Shown here: piece by piece, positions 38,919 through 47,530 of the stretch
How positions within the stretch are numbered: the stretch's first letter is position 1
Layout: each line of letters begins with the position of its first letter
Source of the DNA: CAKZML01 sp963823435
Lineage (GTDB): Bacteria; Pseudomonadota; Gammaproteobacteria; Steroidobacterales; BM003
NCBI GenBank assembly: GCA_963823435.1
Contig: CAWGLN010000001.1
Location: 310,001 to 374,000, forward strand
Direction of reading: 5' to 3'
Length of the DNA stretch: 64,000 bases
Position numbers and translations under genes: made by a program
The notes under the pieces: generated by a model
What the model saw: only the letters and a program-made list of their open reading frames with translations
Databases searched by the model: none
Told to the model about the DNA's origin: nothing

Positions 38919-39490
38919 GCCCGCCGCCTTTCGAACTCGACTACCGTATCCAGATGCTCCATCAGGAACCCCAGCTGATCGGTACCGTGCACCAGGCAAT
39001 ACTGGGCGAAGGGCTCGATCTCAAAACTGACGCTGGGTCCGTCATCCGCGCTCAGCGTAGCGGCCTCCACGTCTATGCTGATCCGTGCACCCGGGTGTTC
39101 CAGCAACCACTGGTGGACCGCCGGCTCCACCACCACCGGCAGCAGACCGTTCTTCAGCGAATTGCTGCGGAAGATATCCGCGAAACGTGTGCTGACCACC
39201 GCATCAATACCGTAGTCCTTGAGCGCCCATGGCGCGTGCTCGCGTGACGAGCCGCAGCCAAAATTATCACCGGCCACCAGTACCCGGGCATCCTTGTTGC
39301 CAGGATGGTTCAAGGGAAAATCCGGGTTTTCGCTGCCATCCGAGTTGTAACGCCAGTCGTAAAACAAACCGTCGGATATACCCTGGCGCGAGGTGGTGGT
39401 CAGGTAACGGGCCGGTATGATCTGGTCGGTATCAATATCGGCCTGGGGCAGGACCACGGTTTGAGACACTATCTGTTTCATCGCTTGCAT
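38915..39490 (-). CDS. leuD: 3-isopropylmalate dehydratase small subunit
   Basis: A 191-residue swivel-domain subunit that pairs with LeuC to isomerise 2- to 3-isopropylmalate. Diagnostic segments are DTDQIIPARYL, GDNFGCGSSREHAPWAL and the SNSLKNGLLPVV stretch. I chose ATG 39490, preceded by GAGG; an in-frame TTG two codons earlier and an ATG at 39481 are alternatives. It is 12 bases after leuC and overlaps leuB by four. Confidence 0.95.
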   Translation of the reverse strand: MQAMKQIVSQTVVLPQADIDTDQIIPARYLTTTSRQGISDGLFYDWRYNSDGSENPDFPLNHPGNKDARVLVAGDNFGCGSSREHAPWALKDYGIDAVVSTRFADIFRSNSLKNGLLPVVVEPAVHQWLLEHPGARISIDVEAATLSADDGPSVSFEIEPFAQYCLVHGTDQLGFLMEHLDTVVEFERRRA

Positions 39491-39502
39491 TGCCAACCAT
39501 CC

Positions 39503-40915
39503 TCAGACCGAGTCGTCATCCATAAAATTACGCGGATCCGCTACCGCACCGGCAACGGCGCAGGCAGCGGCGGTCACGGGACTGGCGAGCATGGTCCTGG
39601 CCCCGGGTCCCTGGCGTCCCTCGAAATTACGGTTGCTGGTACTGACCACGTACTGACCGGGTGCGGCGATATCGCCGTTCATACCCAGGCACATTGAGCA
39701 ACCCGCTTCATGCCATTCAGCGCCGGCTGCGGTAAAAATCTTGTCCAGCCCCAGCTTCTCGGCTTCGGTCTTGATCTTGTTGGAGCCGGGCACTACCAGC
39801 ATACGTATCCCGGTCTTGACCTTGCGTCCCTGTAGCACGGACGCAGCCGCCTGCAGATCGCTCAAACGCGAGTTGGTGCAACTGCCCACAAACACCATGT
39901 CCACACGATGACCGAACAATGGCCGGCCCGGCTTGAGACCCATGTATTCAAGCGCCTTGCGGGAAGCGGCATCCGTGGGCTGGGGGATGTCCTCACGCAC
40001 GCCTATGCCGGCTGCCGGATTGGTGCCGAAAGTGATCATGGGCTGAATTTCGGCCGCATTGATAAACACTTCTTTATCAAAACTCGCGCCCGGGTCACTG
40101 GCCAGGCCCCGCCAGTCCTTCACCGCCTTGTCCCAGGCGGCGCCGGTCGGGGCCATGGGCCGCCCCTTCAGATACTCAATGGTCACCTCGTCCGGCGCCA
40201 TCATGCCCGCACGGGCACCGGCCTCGATGGACATATTGCAGATGGTCATGCGCTCATCCATGGACAGGGCGCTGACCGTGCTGCCACGGTACTCGATCAC
40301 GTGACCAGTACCACCGGAGACCCCGATCTTGTTGATGATGGTCAGGATAAGATCCTTCGCGGTCACACCCAGGGCCAGTTCACCCTCGATGTTGATGGCC
40401 ATGCTGCGTGGCTTGCGTTGCAGCAGGCACTGGGTGGCCAGTACATGGCCAACCTCGGTGGTGCCAATGCCAAAGGCCAGTGCGCCCAGCGCGCCATGGG
40501 TCGCCGTGTGACTGTCGCCGCAGACGATGGTCATACCCGGCTGGCTCGCACCCAACTCGGGGCCGATCACATGCACGATGCCCTGCTCACGATTGCCCGG
40601 ACCGCGCAGGGTGATACCGAATTCCTCGCAGTTCTCCACCATCTGCCGGACTTGCCTGCCGGCTGCCGCTTGCATGCCTTCATAGCCCCTGGCCACAAGG
40701 TCAGGCCGGGTGGGTATGGAGTGATCCAGGGTGGCCAGGGTCCGGTCCGGTCGGCGCACGGCAATACCGCGTTCTTTCAGCAGCGAAAAAGCCTGGGGCG
40801 TGGTGACCTCGTGCACAAGATGCAAATCAATGTACAGGATGGCCGGGGTCTGGTGTGACTCCGGAACCACCACGTGGCGCTCCCAGATTTTCTCCAGCAT
40901 GGACTTGGCAGTCAT
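39503..40915 (-). CDS. leuC: 3-isopropylmalate dehydratase large subunit
   Basis: A 470-residue aconitase-family subunit. The three cysteines that hold the [4Fe-4S] cluster are in VGSCTNSRLSDL and HEAGCSMCLGMN, and catalytic residues occur in IVCGDSHTATHGALG. The length equals that of the proteobacterial LeuC. ATG 40915 has a GGGAG site and lies 13 bases after leuA. Confidence 0.96.
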   Translation of the reverse strand: MTAKSMLEKIWERHVVVPESHQTPAILYIDLHLVHEVTTPQAFSLLKERGIAVRRPDRTLATLDHSIPTRPDLVARGYEGMQAAAGRQVRQMVENCEEFGITLRGPGNREQGIVHVIGPELGASQPGMTIVCGDSHTATHGALGALAFGIGTTEVGHVLATQCLLQRKPRSMAINIEGELALGVTAKDLILTIINKIGVSGGTGHVIEYRGSTVSALSMDERMTICNMSIEAGARAGMMAPDEVTIEYLKGRPMAPTGAAWDKAVKDWRGLASDPGASFDKEVFINAAEIQPMITFGTNPAAGIGVREDIPQPTDAASRKALEYMGLKPGRPLFGHRVDMVFVGSCTNSRLSDLQAAASVLQGRKVKTGIRMLVVPGSNKIKTEAEKLGLDKIFTAAGAEWHEAGCSMCLGMNGDIAAPGQYVVSTSNRNFEGRQGPGARTMLASPVTAAACAVAGAVADPRNFMDDDSV

Positions 40916-40928
40916 AGTTACTCCCTGC

Positions 40929-42488
40929 CTAGACCGAGGCCGCTGCCCGCGAGCGCTCGACGAAGCCGGCGTCGCGCGCCCGAACGATGCGATTGACCGC
41001 GTCCACCAGGGCCCTCGCGCCCGCCTCGATAATGTCGGTGCTCACACCCGTGCCGCGGCAATCCCGTCCGCTGGTCTTGAGCAACACCGCCACCTCGCCC
41101 TGGGCGTCCTGGCCCACGGTCAGGCTGCGCACTTCAAAATCCTTGAGCGTGGCGTCCACCCCGGTGGCCGCCAGGATAGCCTTGAACGCGGCATCGATAG
41201 GTCCGTCACCTTCCGCCTTTTCACTGACCAGGTCCTGCTCATCATTTTGCAGCCACAACTCCGCCGAGGCGCTGCCCCCGAAACGGGTCACGATCTGCAT
41301 GTCACGCAAGACCCAGGGTCCGGCCATCGCTGTATCCAGCTGCAACACGATGGCTTCCAGGTCGGCGTCAAAAATTTCTTTCTTCTGATCGGCAAGACGC
41401 TTGAATTTACGAAAGGCATTGTCCAGCTCCGCCTCCTCAAGCACGAAGCCCAGGGTATTCAGACGATCACGAAAGGCATGCCGCCCGCTGTGCTTGCCCA
41501 GCACCAGCGAATTCTCCGAAACCCCGACGTCTTCCGGTCGCATGATCTCGTAGGTGGCCGCATGCTGGAGCACGCCGTGCTGGTGTATCCCCGCCTCGTG
41601 CGCAAACGCATTGCCACCGACTATGGCCTTGTTGCGGGGTATCGGCATACCGGTAATGGAAGACACCAGGCGACAGGTCGGAAACAGACGCGTGGTCTTT
41701 ATTCCGGTTTCCAGCTCAAAGAAAGCGCTACGCGTGTGTGCCGCCATCACCACTTCTTCCAGGGACGCGTTACCCGCCCGCTCGCCTATGCCGTTGATGG
41801 TGCACTCAATCTGCCTGGCCCCGGCCTTGACCGCTGCCAGTGAATTGGCCACCGCCATGCCGAGATCGTCGTGACAATGCACGCTGAGCACGATGTTTTC
41901 TATCCCGGGCACTTCCTTGCGCAGGTACTCGATCAGGGCGGCAAATTCGCCCGGCACCGTATAGCCCACGGTATCGGGAATATTCACCGTGGTGGCGCCC
42001 GCCGCGATCACCGCCGTGACGATTTCCTTGAGAAACCCCCACTCCGTGCGGGCGGCGTCCTCGGCCGAGAATTCCACGTCGTCACAATAGGCGCGCGCCC
42101 AGCGTACACCGTCCACCGCCGTTTTAAGGATCTCTTCCTTGGCCATTTTCAGCTTGTACTGCCGATGAATCGCACTGGTGGCGACGAACACGTGTATGCG
42201 TTTGCGCTCGGCAGGCTCCAGCGCCTTCCATACCGCATCGATGTCACCCTGATTGCAGCGCGCCAGACCACAGATAATCGGACCCTTGATTTGCCTGGCC
42301 ACTTCCGAGACAGCCTCGAAATCACCGGGCGAGGCAGCCGGGAAACCTGCCTCGATTACATCGACACCCAGGTCGGCCAGGGCACGGGCAATCCTCAACT
42401 TTTCCTGTAGATTCATGCTGCAGCCGGGCGACTGCTCGCCATCACGCAAGGTGGTGTCAAATATGATCAAGCGGTCCTGTTTCGGCAT
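40929..42488 (-). CDS. leuA: 2-isopropylmalate synthase
   Basis: A 519-residue enzyme condensing acetyl-CoA with 2-oxoisovalerate, the committed step to leucine. The HMGL-like barrel has DTTLRDGEQSPG and the metal motif LSVHCHDDLGMA. The C-terminal third is the LeuA regulatory domain, so leucine feedback inhibition is expected. ATG 42488 follows GGAGG. It is 39 bases after ilvC, consistent with one operon controlled by the leader upstream of ilvC. Confidence 0.96.
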   Translation of the reverse strand: MPKQDRLIIFDTTLRDGEQSPGCSMNLQEKLRIARALADLGVDVIEAGFPAASPGDFEAVSEVARQIKGPIICGLARCNQGDIDAVWKALEPAERKRIHVFVATSAIHRQYKLKMAKEEILKTAVDGVRWARAYCDDVEFSAEDAARTEWGFLKEIVTAVIAAGATTVNIPDTVGYTVPGEFAALIEYLRKEVPGIENIVLSVHCHDDLGMAVANSLAAVKAGARQIECTINGIGERAGNASLEEVVMAAHTRSAFFELETGIKTTRLFPTCRLVSSITGMPIPRNKAIVGGNAFAHEAGIHQHGVLQHAATYEIMRPEDVGVSENSLVLGKHSGRHAFRDRLNTLGFVLEEAELDNAFRKFKRLADQKKEIFDADLEAIVLQLDTAMAGPWVLRDMQIVTRFGGSASAELWLQNDEQDLVSEKAEGDGPIDAAFKAILAATGVDATLKDFEVRSLTVGQDAQGEVAVLLKTSGRDCRGTGVSTDIIEAGARALVDAVNRIVRARDAGFVERSRAAASV

Positions 42489-42527
42489 CTGCCTCTCCCT
42501 CCTGGATACCCGGTGAAAACCTGCGGT

Positions 42528-43514
42528 CTACTTCTGCAACCAGCTCATGCGCGCACGCAGCTTGCGCCCCACTTCTTCTATGGGATGCTGCATGTCTTCC
42601 TTCATCAGGCGGTTGTATTCGGGCAGACCCTTCTTGTTCTCCTCGATCCACTGGCGGGCAAAGGTGCCGTCCTGCACTTCCGTGAGCACCTGTTTCATGG
42701 TCGCCTTGACGTGATCGTCGATCACCCTGGGTCCACGGGTCAGGTCGCCATACTTGGCCGTCTCGCTGATGAACTCGTGCATCTTCGCCAGCCCGCCTTC
42801 ATTGAGCAGGTCAACGATCAGCTTGAGTTCATGCAGACACTCAAAATAAGCCACCTCGGGCTGGTAGCCCGCCTCGACCAGGGTCTCGAAACCCTTGAGC
42901 ACCAGTTCGGTGGCGCCGCCACACAACACGGCCTGTTCGCCAAACAGGTCGGTCTCGGTCTCTTCGGCAAAGGTAGTTTCCAGCACACCGCCACGGGTAC
43001 CGCCAATGGCATGGGCATAGGCCAGGGCCTTGTCCCGGGCCTTGCCGGTGGCGTCCTGTGCCACCGCAATCAGGCAGGGTACGCCGCGACCTTCTTCAAA
43101 TTGCCGGCGCACCAGGTCTCCGGGACCCTTGGGCGCAACCAGGATGCAATCGATACCGGCCTTGGGATGAATCTGGTCAAAATGAATATTGAAGCCATGT
43201 GCGAATGACACGGCTGCGCCGGGCTTGATATTTGCCTCGGCCGCCTCGTACACAGGCTTCTGGGCAATGTCGGGAACCAGCATACAGATCAGGTCGGCAC
43301 CCTTGACCGCGTCTTCCGGGTTCATCAACGCGACGCCATCCTGCTCGGCCTTGGCCCAGCTCTTGCCGCCCTTGCGCAGACCCACCACCACGTCAAAACC
43401 GCTGTCTCTCAGGTTCAGGGCATGGGCCCTGCCCTGGCTGCCATAACCAATCACGGCTACGCGGGCGCCCTTCAAGGCACTGACGTCCACATCCTTCTCG
43501 GTGTAAATCTGCAT
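42528..43514 (-). CDS. ilvC: Ketol-acid reductoisomerase (class I)
   Basis: A 328-residue short-form KARI that converts acetolactate to dihydroxyisovalerate with NADPH and Mg2+. The N-terminal Rossmann motif is GYGSQGRAHALNLRDSG, and the metal-site glutamates are in DLFGEQAVLCGG and YFECLHELKLI. ATG 43514 is preceded by GGAG and matches the usual MQIY start; an upstream ATG at 43547 is disfavoured. The genes for acetolactate synthase, often adjacent, are not in this window. It is the first structural gene after the attenuator. Confidence 0.96.
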   Translation of the reverse strand: MQIYTEKDVDVSALKGARVAVIGYGSQGRAHALNLRDSGFDVVVGLRKGGKSWAKAEQDGVALMNPEDAVKGADLICMLVPDIAQKPVYEAAEANIKPGAAVSFAHGFNIHFDQIHPKAGIDCILVAPKGPGDLVRRQFEEGRGVPCLIAVAQDATGKARDKALAYAHAIGGTRGGVLETTFAEETETDLFGEQAVLCGGATELVLKGFETLVEAGYQPEVAYFECLHELKLIVDLLNEGGLAKMHEFISETAKYGDLTRGPRVIDDHVKATMKQVLTEVQDGTFARQWIEENKKGLPEYNRLMKEDMQHPIEEVGRKLRARMSWLQK

Positions 43515-43560
43515 CTTCCAACTCCTTTTCATACGGTCGATTATCAAAGCTTCAAAATGA

Positions 43561-43595
43561 AAAAGCCCCGCAGCGTGTGACCGGTGCGGGGCTTT
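43561..43595 (-). terminator. Attenuator terminator hairpin upstream of ilvC
   Basis: TGCGGGGCTTT (43585-43595) and AAAGCCCCGCA (43562-43572) form an 11-bp perfect stem; on the minus strand the 3' side runs into a T-tract. It lies between the leucine-rich leader peptide and ilvC, about 47 bases before the ilvC start, the position of a classical amino-acid attenuator. Confidence 0.85.
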
Positions 43596-43614
43596 CGTGT
43601 GTCCTGTGTTTAAT

Positions 43615-43683
43615 TCAGGCCGAAGTCCCGCCGCTGTCCAGTAGCAGCAAAAGACGCAGCAGGCCTAGCAGCTGACCATGCAC
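43615..43683 (-). CDS. Leucine-rich leader peptide of the ilvC-leuACDB attenuator
   Basis: A 22-codon frame from GTG 43683 to TGA 43615 that encodes MHGQLLGLLRLLLLLDSGG followed by TSA. Nine of 22 codons are leucine, five in a row. AGGGG lies just before the GTG. The frame stays open upstream to ATG 43740, but that start would be almost at the predicted transcript start and has no ribosome site. The stop is 20 bases before the terminator hairpin. Leucine starvation would stall ribosomes on the Leu run and should prevent terminator formation; that mechanism is known for leu/ilv leaders and inferred here. Confidence 0.8.
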   Translation of the reverse strand: MHGQLLGLLRLLLLLDSGGTSA

Positions 43684-43747
43684 CGCCCCTGGCGACCGGG
43701 GGCCAGCGGCGTGGGCAAAAATTGAGCGCTCAAAAAACATGCGAACG

Positions 43748-43776
43748 ATACTGTTGCAAGTGCACAAATATGTCAA
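43748..43776 (-). promoter_or_regulatory. Promoter for leader-ilvC-leuACDB
   Basis: A perfect -35 TTGACA (complement of 43771-43776), a 17-base spacer and a -10 CAGTAT (complement of 43748-43753) fit a sigma-70 promoter. Transcription would start near 43741, about 58 bases before the leader GTG. Confidence 0.7.
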
Positions 43777-43848
43777 TAAGTTTGAACCTGCACCAGAAAC
43801 CCTGCGCTACAATAGTTCGCAGGATTGATACGTCTTTGTATCGCATTC

Positions 43849-44010
43849 GGGAGCCTCTGATTTATTCCGGGCGACGTGGATTGTGAGCGAAAAGATTCAG
43901 GTTCGAGGCGCCAATCGCACGTAATAGTGGGGCTATTGCGAAGATTGGCAACACAGAAGATGGATTTTTTAGACGCAAGACACGAATTCATGAATAGAGC
44001 ATAGGTTCCC
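43849..44010. mobile_element. Structured MITE-like repeat, copy 1 (degraded right end)
   Basis: Starts with GGGAGCCTCTGA and ends with a degenerate inverted counterpart near 44010. The inner hairpin pairs GCCAAT (43910-43915) with ATTGGC (43944-43949), CGC with GCG, and AATAG (43923-43927) with CTATT (43933-43937). Compared with the copies at 52 kb, both strands of the stem changed together. It lies between the ilvC leader promoter and ilvD, 21 bases from the ilvD start. Confidence 0.8.
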
Positions 44011-44031
44011 AGGTTTATCGAGGAATACCCA

Positions 44032-45713
44032 ATGTCGGACCATGATCGCCGCAAATACTCCGGCCAGGTAGTAGATGGCATTAAACAGGCTCCCAGCAGG
44101 GCCATGCTCAGGGCGGTGGGATTTACGGACGGGGATTTCAGGAAATCACAAGTGGGTATCGCCTCGACCTGGAGCATGGTCACGCCCTGCAATATGCACA
44201 TCAACACAGCTGGCCGAGCGTGCGGGCCAGGGCGTGGATGCCAGCGGCGGCAAGAGCGTTATTTTCAACACCATCACCATTTCCGACGGCATTTCCATGG
44301 GCACCCGTGGCATGTGTTATTCGCTGGTGTCCCGCGAGGTTATTGCGGACTCCATCGAAACCGTCACCGGTGGCGAGGGCTTTGACGGTCTGGTGGCCGT
44401 GGGTGGCTGTGACAAGAACATGCCGGCATGCATCATCGCCATGGCCAGGCTGGACCGGCCCTCGGTGTTCGTCTATGGCGGAACCATACGTCCGGGGGTG
44501 AACAATCGTGACATCGTCTCGGTGTTCGAGGCCGTGGGCGCACGTTCCGCAGGCACCATCGATGACGCCAGGTTGTTGGAGATCGAGCGCACCGCCATTC
44601 CCGGTCCGGGATCGTGTGGCGGCATGTATACCGCCAATACCATGGCCTCGGCGATCGAGGCGCTGGGGATGTCCCTGCCCAACAGCTCCGCCCAGGAAGC
44701 GGTGTCGGGCGAGAAACTGGATGACTGTTACCGCGCCGGCGTCGCGGTGATGGCGTTGATCGAAAAAGACATCCGGCCCAGTCATATCCTGACCCGGGAG
44801 GCGTTTGAGAACGCCATTACCGTGGTTATCGCCCTGGCCGGCTCGACCAATGCCGTTCTCCACTTGCTGGCCATGGCCTGGTCAGCAGGCGTGGAACTGA
44901 CTCTCGATGATTTCAACCTGATTGGGGAACGGGTTCCGGTGCTGGCCGATGTCAAACCCAGCGGCAAGTACCTGATGTCCGAGTTGATCGCGATCGGCGG
45001 TATCCAGCCGCTGATGAAAACCCTGCTGGATGCAGGTCTGTTGCACGGTGATTGCCTGACCGTCACCGGCCAGACGCTGGCCGAGAACCTGGCCGACGTG
45101 AAACCCTACCCCGAAGGCCAGGACATCATTCGGCCCCTGTCCAGGCCGATCAAACCGGACAGTCACCTGGTGGTGCTCAAGGGTAACCTGGCCCCGGAAG
45201 GGGCGGTGGCCAAAATCACCGGCAAGGAAGGCCTGTCGTTCACCGGCAAGGCCAGGGTCTTTCACTCCGAGGAACAGGCCCTGGAAGCCATACTGGGCGG
45301 TACCGTGGTAGCCGGCGACGTCCTGGTGATCCGTTACGAGGGACCACGTGGCGGGCCGGGTATGCGGGAAATGCTGTCTCCCACCTCGGCCATCATGGGC
45401 AAGGGCCTGGGAAACAAGGTCGCCCTGATTACGGACGGTCGATTCTCCGGTGGCAGCCACGGATTCGTGGTCGGCCATGTTACACCTGAGGCCGCAACCG
45501 GTGGCCCCATCGGTCTGGTCGAGGACGGCGACATCATCCACATCGATGCGGCCGGGCGGGAAATCAACCTGCAGGTGGACGAGGCGACGCTGGCCTTGCG
45601 CCGAAAGGGCTGGCGACGCAGAAAACAAGGTTCCCACCCGGGGAACGCTGGCCAAGTACGCGAAACTTGTATCCAGTGCTTCGCTGGGTGCGGTCACCGA
45701 CAGAGACCTGTAA
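44032..45713 (+). CDS. ilvD: Dihydroxy-acid dehydratase (two frameshifts)
   Basis: With two apparent extra bases removed (about 44206, and 45617-45620) the product is 559 residues, the short form of IlvD, which dehydrates dihydroxyisovalerate and dihydroxymethylvalerate. Cluster cysteines occur in TPCNMHI, GGCDKNMPACI and GPGSCGGMYTANTM, as in [2Fe-2S] type enzymes. The first break separates NMHIN from QLAERAG. The second precedes the conserved tail RGTLAKYAKLVSSAS and GAVTD. Coding is otherwise flawless, so sequence error is likelier than loss of an essential pathway step. It is divergent from the ilvC operon and has the structured repeat in its 5' region. Confidence 0.93.
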
Positions 45714-45720
45714 ACAACCC

Positions 45721-46584
45721 ATGCTCAGCTCAGGCACCCTGATTTCCGCTGCGAAGCTGGCGTCCTTGCTCGACCACCCGCGGCTGCGGCTGGTTGACTG
45801 CCGCTTTGACCTGGCGGACAGGCAGGCCGGACGCAGGGTCTATGCCGCGGGCCACCTGCCCGGCGCCGTGTATGCCCACCTGGATGAGGATCTTGCTGCA
45901 GCAGTCACACCGGGTACCGGGCGGCATCCCCTGCCCGACCCCGCGGTATTTGCCGACATCCTGGGTGGCTGGGGTATAGATCGACACAGCCAGGTGGTGG
46001 TGTATGACGGTGGTCCCGGCGCCATCGCGGCCAGGCTGTGGTGGATGCTGCGCTGGCTGGGTCACTCGCAAGTGGCGGTGCTGGACGGTGGATACGCCGC
46101 CTGGACAGCATTGGGAGGAGCGACGGTCAGCGGAATCCATGCCAATGCGGGGGCCCGGTTCGAACCAGCGCCCCGGCCGGGGATGATCATGGACCGGTCA
46201 CAAGTCGTCGATGCCTTGGCCGCGGGCACCCTGCTATTGATCGATGTCCGGGCAAGACCCCGCTACCTCGGTGACGACGAGCCGCTGGACAAGGTGGCCG
46301 GGCATGTTCCCGGAGCAATCAACGTGCCGTACGAGGAAAACCTGGACCAGGAGGGCCGTTTCCAACTGCCATTGAATCTTGCACACAAGTACGAAAAACT
46401 TCGCAAGGCCCATCCGGGTAAGCAAATCTGTTTCATGTGCGGTTCGGGCGTGACCGCCTGCCACGGCCTGTTGGCCATGGAAGTGGCCGGCTTGCCAGGC
46501 GCCCGTCTCTACCCCGGTTCCTGGAGCGAGTGGATTACCGACACCACCCTGCCGGTGGCCCTGGGCGAGGAACCCACCCACTGA
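45721..46584 (+). CDS. sseA: Thiosulfate/3-mercaptopyruvate sulfurtransferase
   Basis: A 287-residue protein with two rhodanese domains. The N-terminal one is inactive (no loop cysteine); the C-terminal one has the loop CGSGVTA with Cys240, the form typical of 3-mercaptopyruvate sulfurtransferase, while thiosulfate rhodaneses usually have CRKGVTA. SseA-type signatures also include DGGYAAW, HVPGAINVPYE and GSWSEW. ATG 45721 is 7 bases after the ilvD stop, so it is likely co-transcribed with ilvD. Confidence 0.9.
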   Translation: MLSSGTLISAAKLASLLDHPRLRLVDCRFDLADRQAGRRVYAAGHLPGAVYAHLDEDLAAAVTPGTGRHPLPDPAVFADILGGWGIDRHSQVVVYDGGPGAIAARLWWMLRWLGHSQVAVLDGGYAAWTALGGATVSGIHANAGARFEPAPRPGMIMDRSQVVDALAAGTLLLIDVRARPRYLGDDEPLDKVAGHVPGAINVPYEENLDQEGRFQLPLNLAHKYEKLRKAHPGKQICFMCGSGVTACHGLLAMEVAGLPGARLYPGSWSEWITDTTLPVALGEEPTH

Positions 46585-46655
46585 GGTTATGGGGACAGCA
46601 ACGGTTATGGGGACAGCAACCTTAATTCCCATCGAGGTTATGGGGACAGTAACCT
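46583..46655 (+). repeat. GGTTATGGGGACAGTAACC-type repeats, three forward copies
   Basis: Near-identical copies start at about 46584, 46603 and 46635, directly behind the sulfurtransferase stop codon (the stop overlaps the first). Two read GGGGACAGCAAC and one reads GGGGACAGTAACC. They are the inverse of the four copies at 46739-46853. Confidence 0.85.
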
Positions 46656-46738
46656 TATCTCCCACCAGACCTCGTGATCTTGCTGGAGGCATCCACCCTA
46701 TGCGGGTTCCAACCCGCTGATTCCGGGCCGCACGAAAT

Positions 46739-46853
46739 AGTTAGGGTTACTGTCCCCCTAATTGCGAAAGAGTTAGGGTTACTGTCCCCCTAATTGCGAG
46801 AGTTAGGGTTACTGTCCCCAATTGAAGAGTTAGGGTTACTGTCCCCCTAATTG
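46739..46853 (-). repeat. Inverted set of GGGGACAGTAACC-type repeats, four copies
   Basis: AGTTAGGGTTACTGTCCCC begins at 46739, 46771, 46801 and 46828, with spacing of 32, 30 and 27 bases and a CTAATTGC tail in three. The uneven spacing and tail-to-tail arrangement with the forward set resemble REP-type elements. The last copy encodes the C-terminus and stop codon of the YgaP-like gene. Confidence 0.85.
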
Positions 46854-47051
46854 CAACTCGCGCTCGCTGCGGGCACCCAGCTTCCGGAATATCATCGCGG
46901 CGGGACAAAACCCGGTGAAGGACTGCTGGAACAGGTTTGCGCCCACGAACACCGTCAGCCACATAAAGGCAGGGTGGACGAACTGGGTCAGCAGCACCGA
47001 TAACAGCACCATGAAACCGGCAAAGGCCATTACTATTTTTTCCAAAGACAT
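46836..47051 (-). CDS. YgaP-like transmembrane-domain protein (DUF2892)
   Basis: 71 residues with two hydrophobic segments (KIVMAFAGFMVLLSVLLTQF and PAFMWLTVFVGANLFQQSF) and the DUF2892 tail TGFCPAAMIFRKLG. E. coli YgaP fuses a rhodanese domain to this membrane hairpin; here the membrane part stands alone. The last codons (LQLGGQ, stop) are read from the adjacent repeat. It is divergent from the ArsR-family gene, as ygaP is linked to ygaV, and probably acts in sulfane-sulfur or cyanide/sulfide handling at the inner membrane. Confidence 0.85.
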   Translation of the reverse strand: MSLEKIVMAFAGFMVLLSVLLTQFVHPAFMWLTVFVGANLFQQSFTGFCPAAMIFRKLGARSERELQLGGQ

Positions 47052-47116
47052 GAACAGAACCTCCTGTTTTCCCCTGGCTGATACGCATTACGCTTCAATC
47101 AAAGGGGAAACTATTA

Positions 47117-47164
47117 ATTAGTTAATGCTAATATTGGCGCAAGTTACCTTAGTTAGTGCTAAAT
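47117..47164. promoter_or_regulatory. Two operator-like palindromes in the ygaP-like/arsR divergent region
   Basis: TTAGTTAATGCTAA (47118-47131) and TTAGTTAGTGCTAA (47149-47162) are near-identical 14-mers with inverted TTAG/CTAA ends, 31 bases apart (three helical turns). They lie in the AT-rich gap between the two divergent genes, the expected binding place of the adjacent BigR/SqrR-type repressor. Confidence 0.75.
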
Positions 47165-47197
47165 TACTAGCAGGTTTGCGACAAGAACAAGAAAATT

Positions 47198-47530
47198 ATG
47201 AGCGGTATTAAGGTCAGCCAGAAACAACTGGCGCAAATGCGCGAGCATGCCGGGGACGCCACCGTCCTTCTGAAAACCCTGGCCAACGAAATGCGTATGA
47301 GCATTCTGTGCCTGCTGTGCGAGGGTGAAATGTCGGTGGGAGAACTGAACAAGCACCTGGACCTGAGCCAATCCGCCCTGTCACAGCACCTGGCAGTGCT
47401 ACGAAAAAACGGGATTGTCGCGACCCGCAGGGAATCACAAGTGGTTTATTACCGCCTGGGTGACGATAACGCGACCCGGATAATCCAGACCCTGCACGAT
47501 ATCTATTGCCCGCCCCTGACCCGTGCCTAG
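47198..47530 (+). CDS. ArsR-family persulfide-sensing repressor, SqrR/BigR/YgaV-like
   Basis: A 110-residue winged-helix repressor. The recognition region is LSQSALSQHLAVLRKNGIV, followed by a wing with RRESQVVYYRL. Cys38 and Cys104 are 66 residues apart, exactly the spacing of the two sensing cysteines in SqrR (41/107) and BigR (42/108); an additional Cys41 is present. The metal-binding motif of classical ArsR (ELCVCDL) is absent. It should repress until persulfide links the two cysteines, and the divergent YgaP-like gene is the likely target. Confidence 0.88.
   Translation: MSGIKVSQKQLAQMREHAGDATVLLKTLANEMRMSILCLLCEGEMSVGELNKHLDLSQSALSQHLAVLRKNGIVATRRESQVVYYRLGDDNATRIIQTLHDIYCPPLTRA

Noticed and set aside
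43849..44010. Integron attC site
   Set aside because: The hairpin has bulges like attC, but the RYYYAAC/GTTRRRY core sites are missing and no integrase is present.
43773..44207. 144-codon minus-strand frame over the ilvD start
   Set aside because: It crosses the structured repeat and the conserved ilvD N-terminus, so it is a shadow.
44206..45620. Programmed frameshifting in ilvD
   Set aside because: No slippery heptamer or stimulatory structure is obvious, and similar insertions break unrelated genes; sequence error explains all of them.
46739..46853. Possible CRISPR array
   Set aside because: Repeat starts are only 27-32 bases apart with no unique spacers, an inverted set is nearby, and there are no cas genes.
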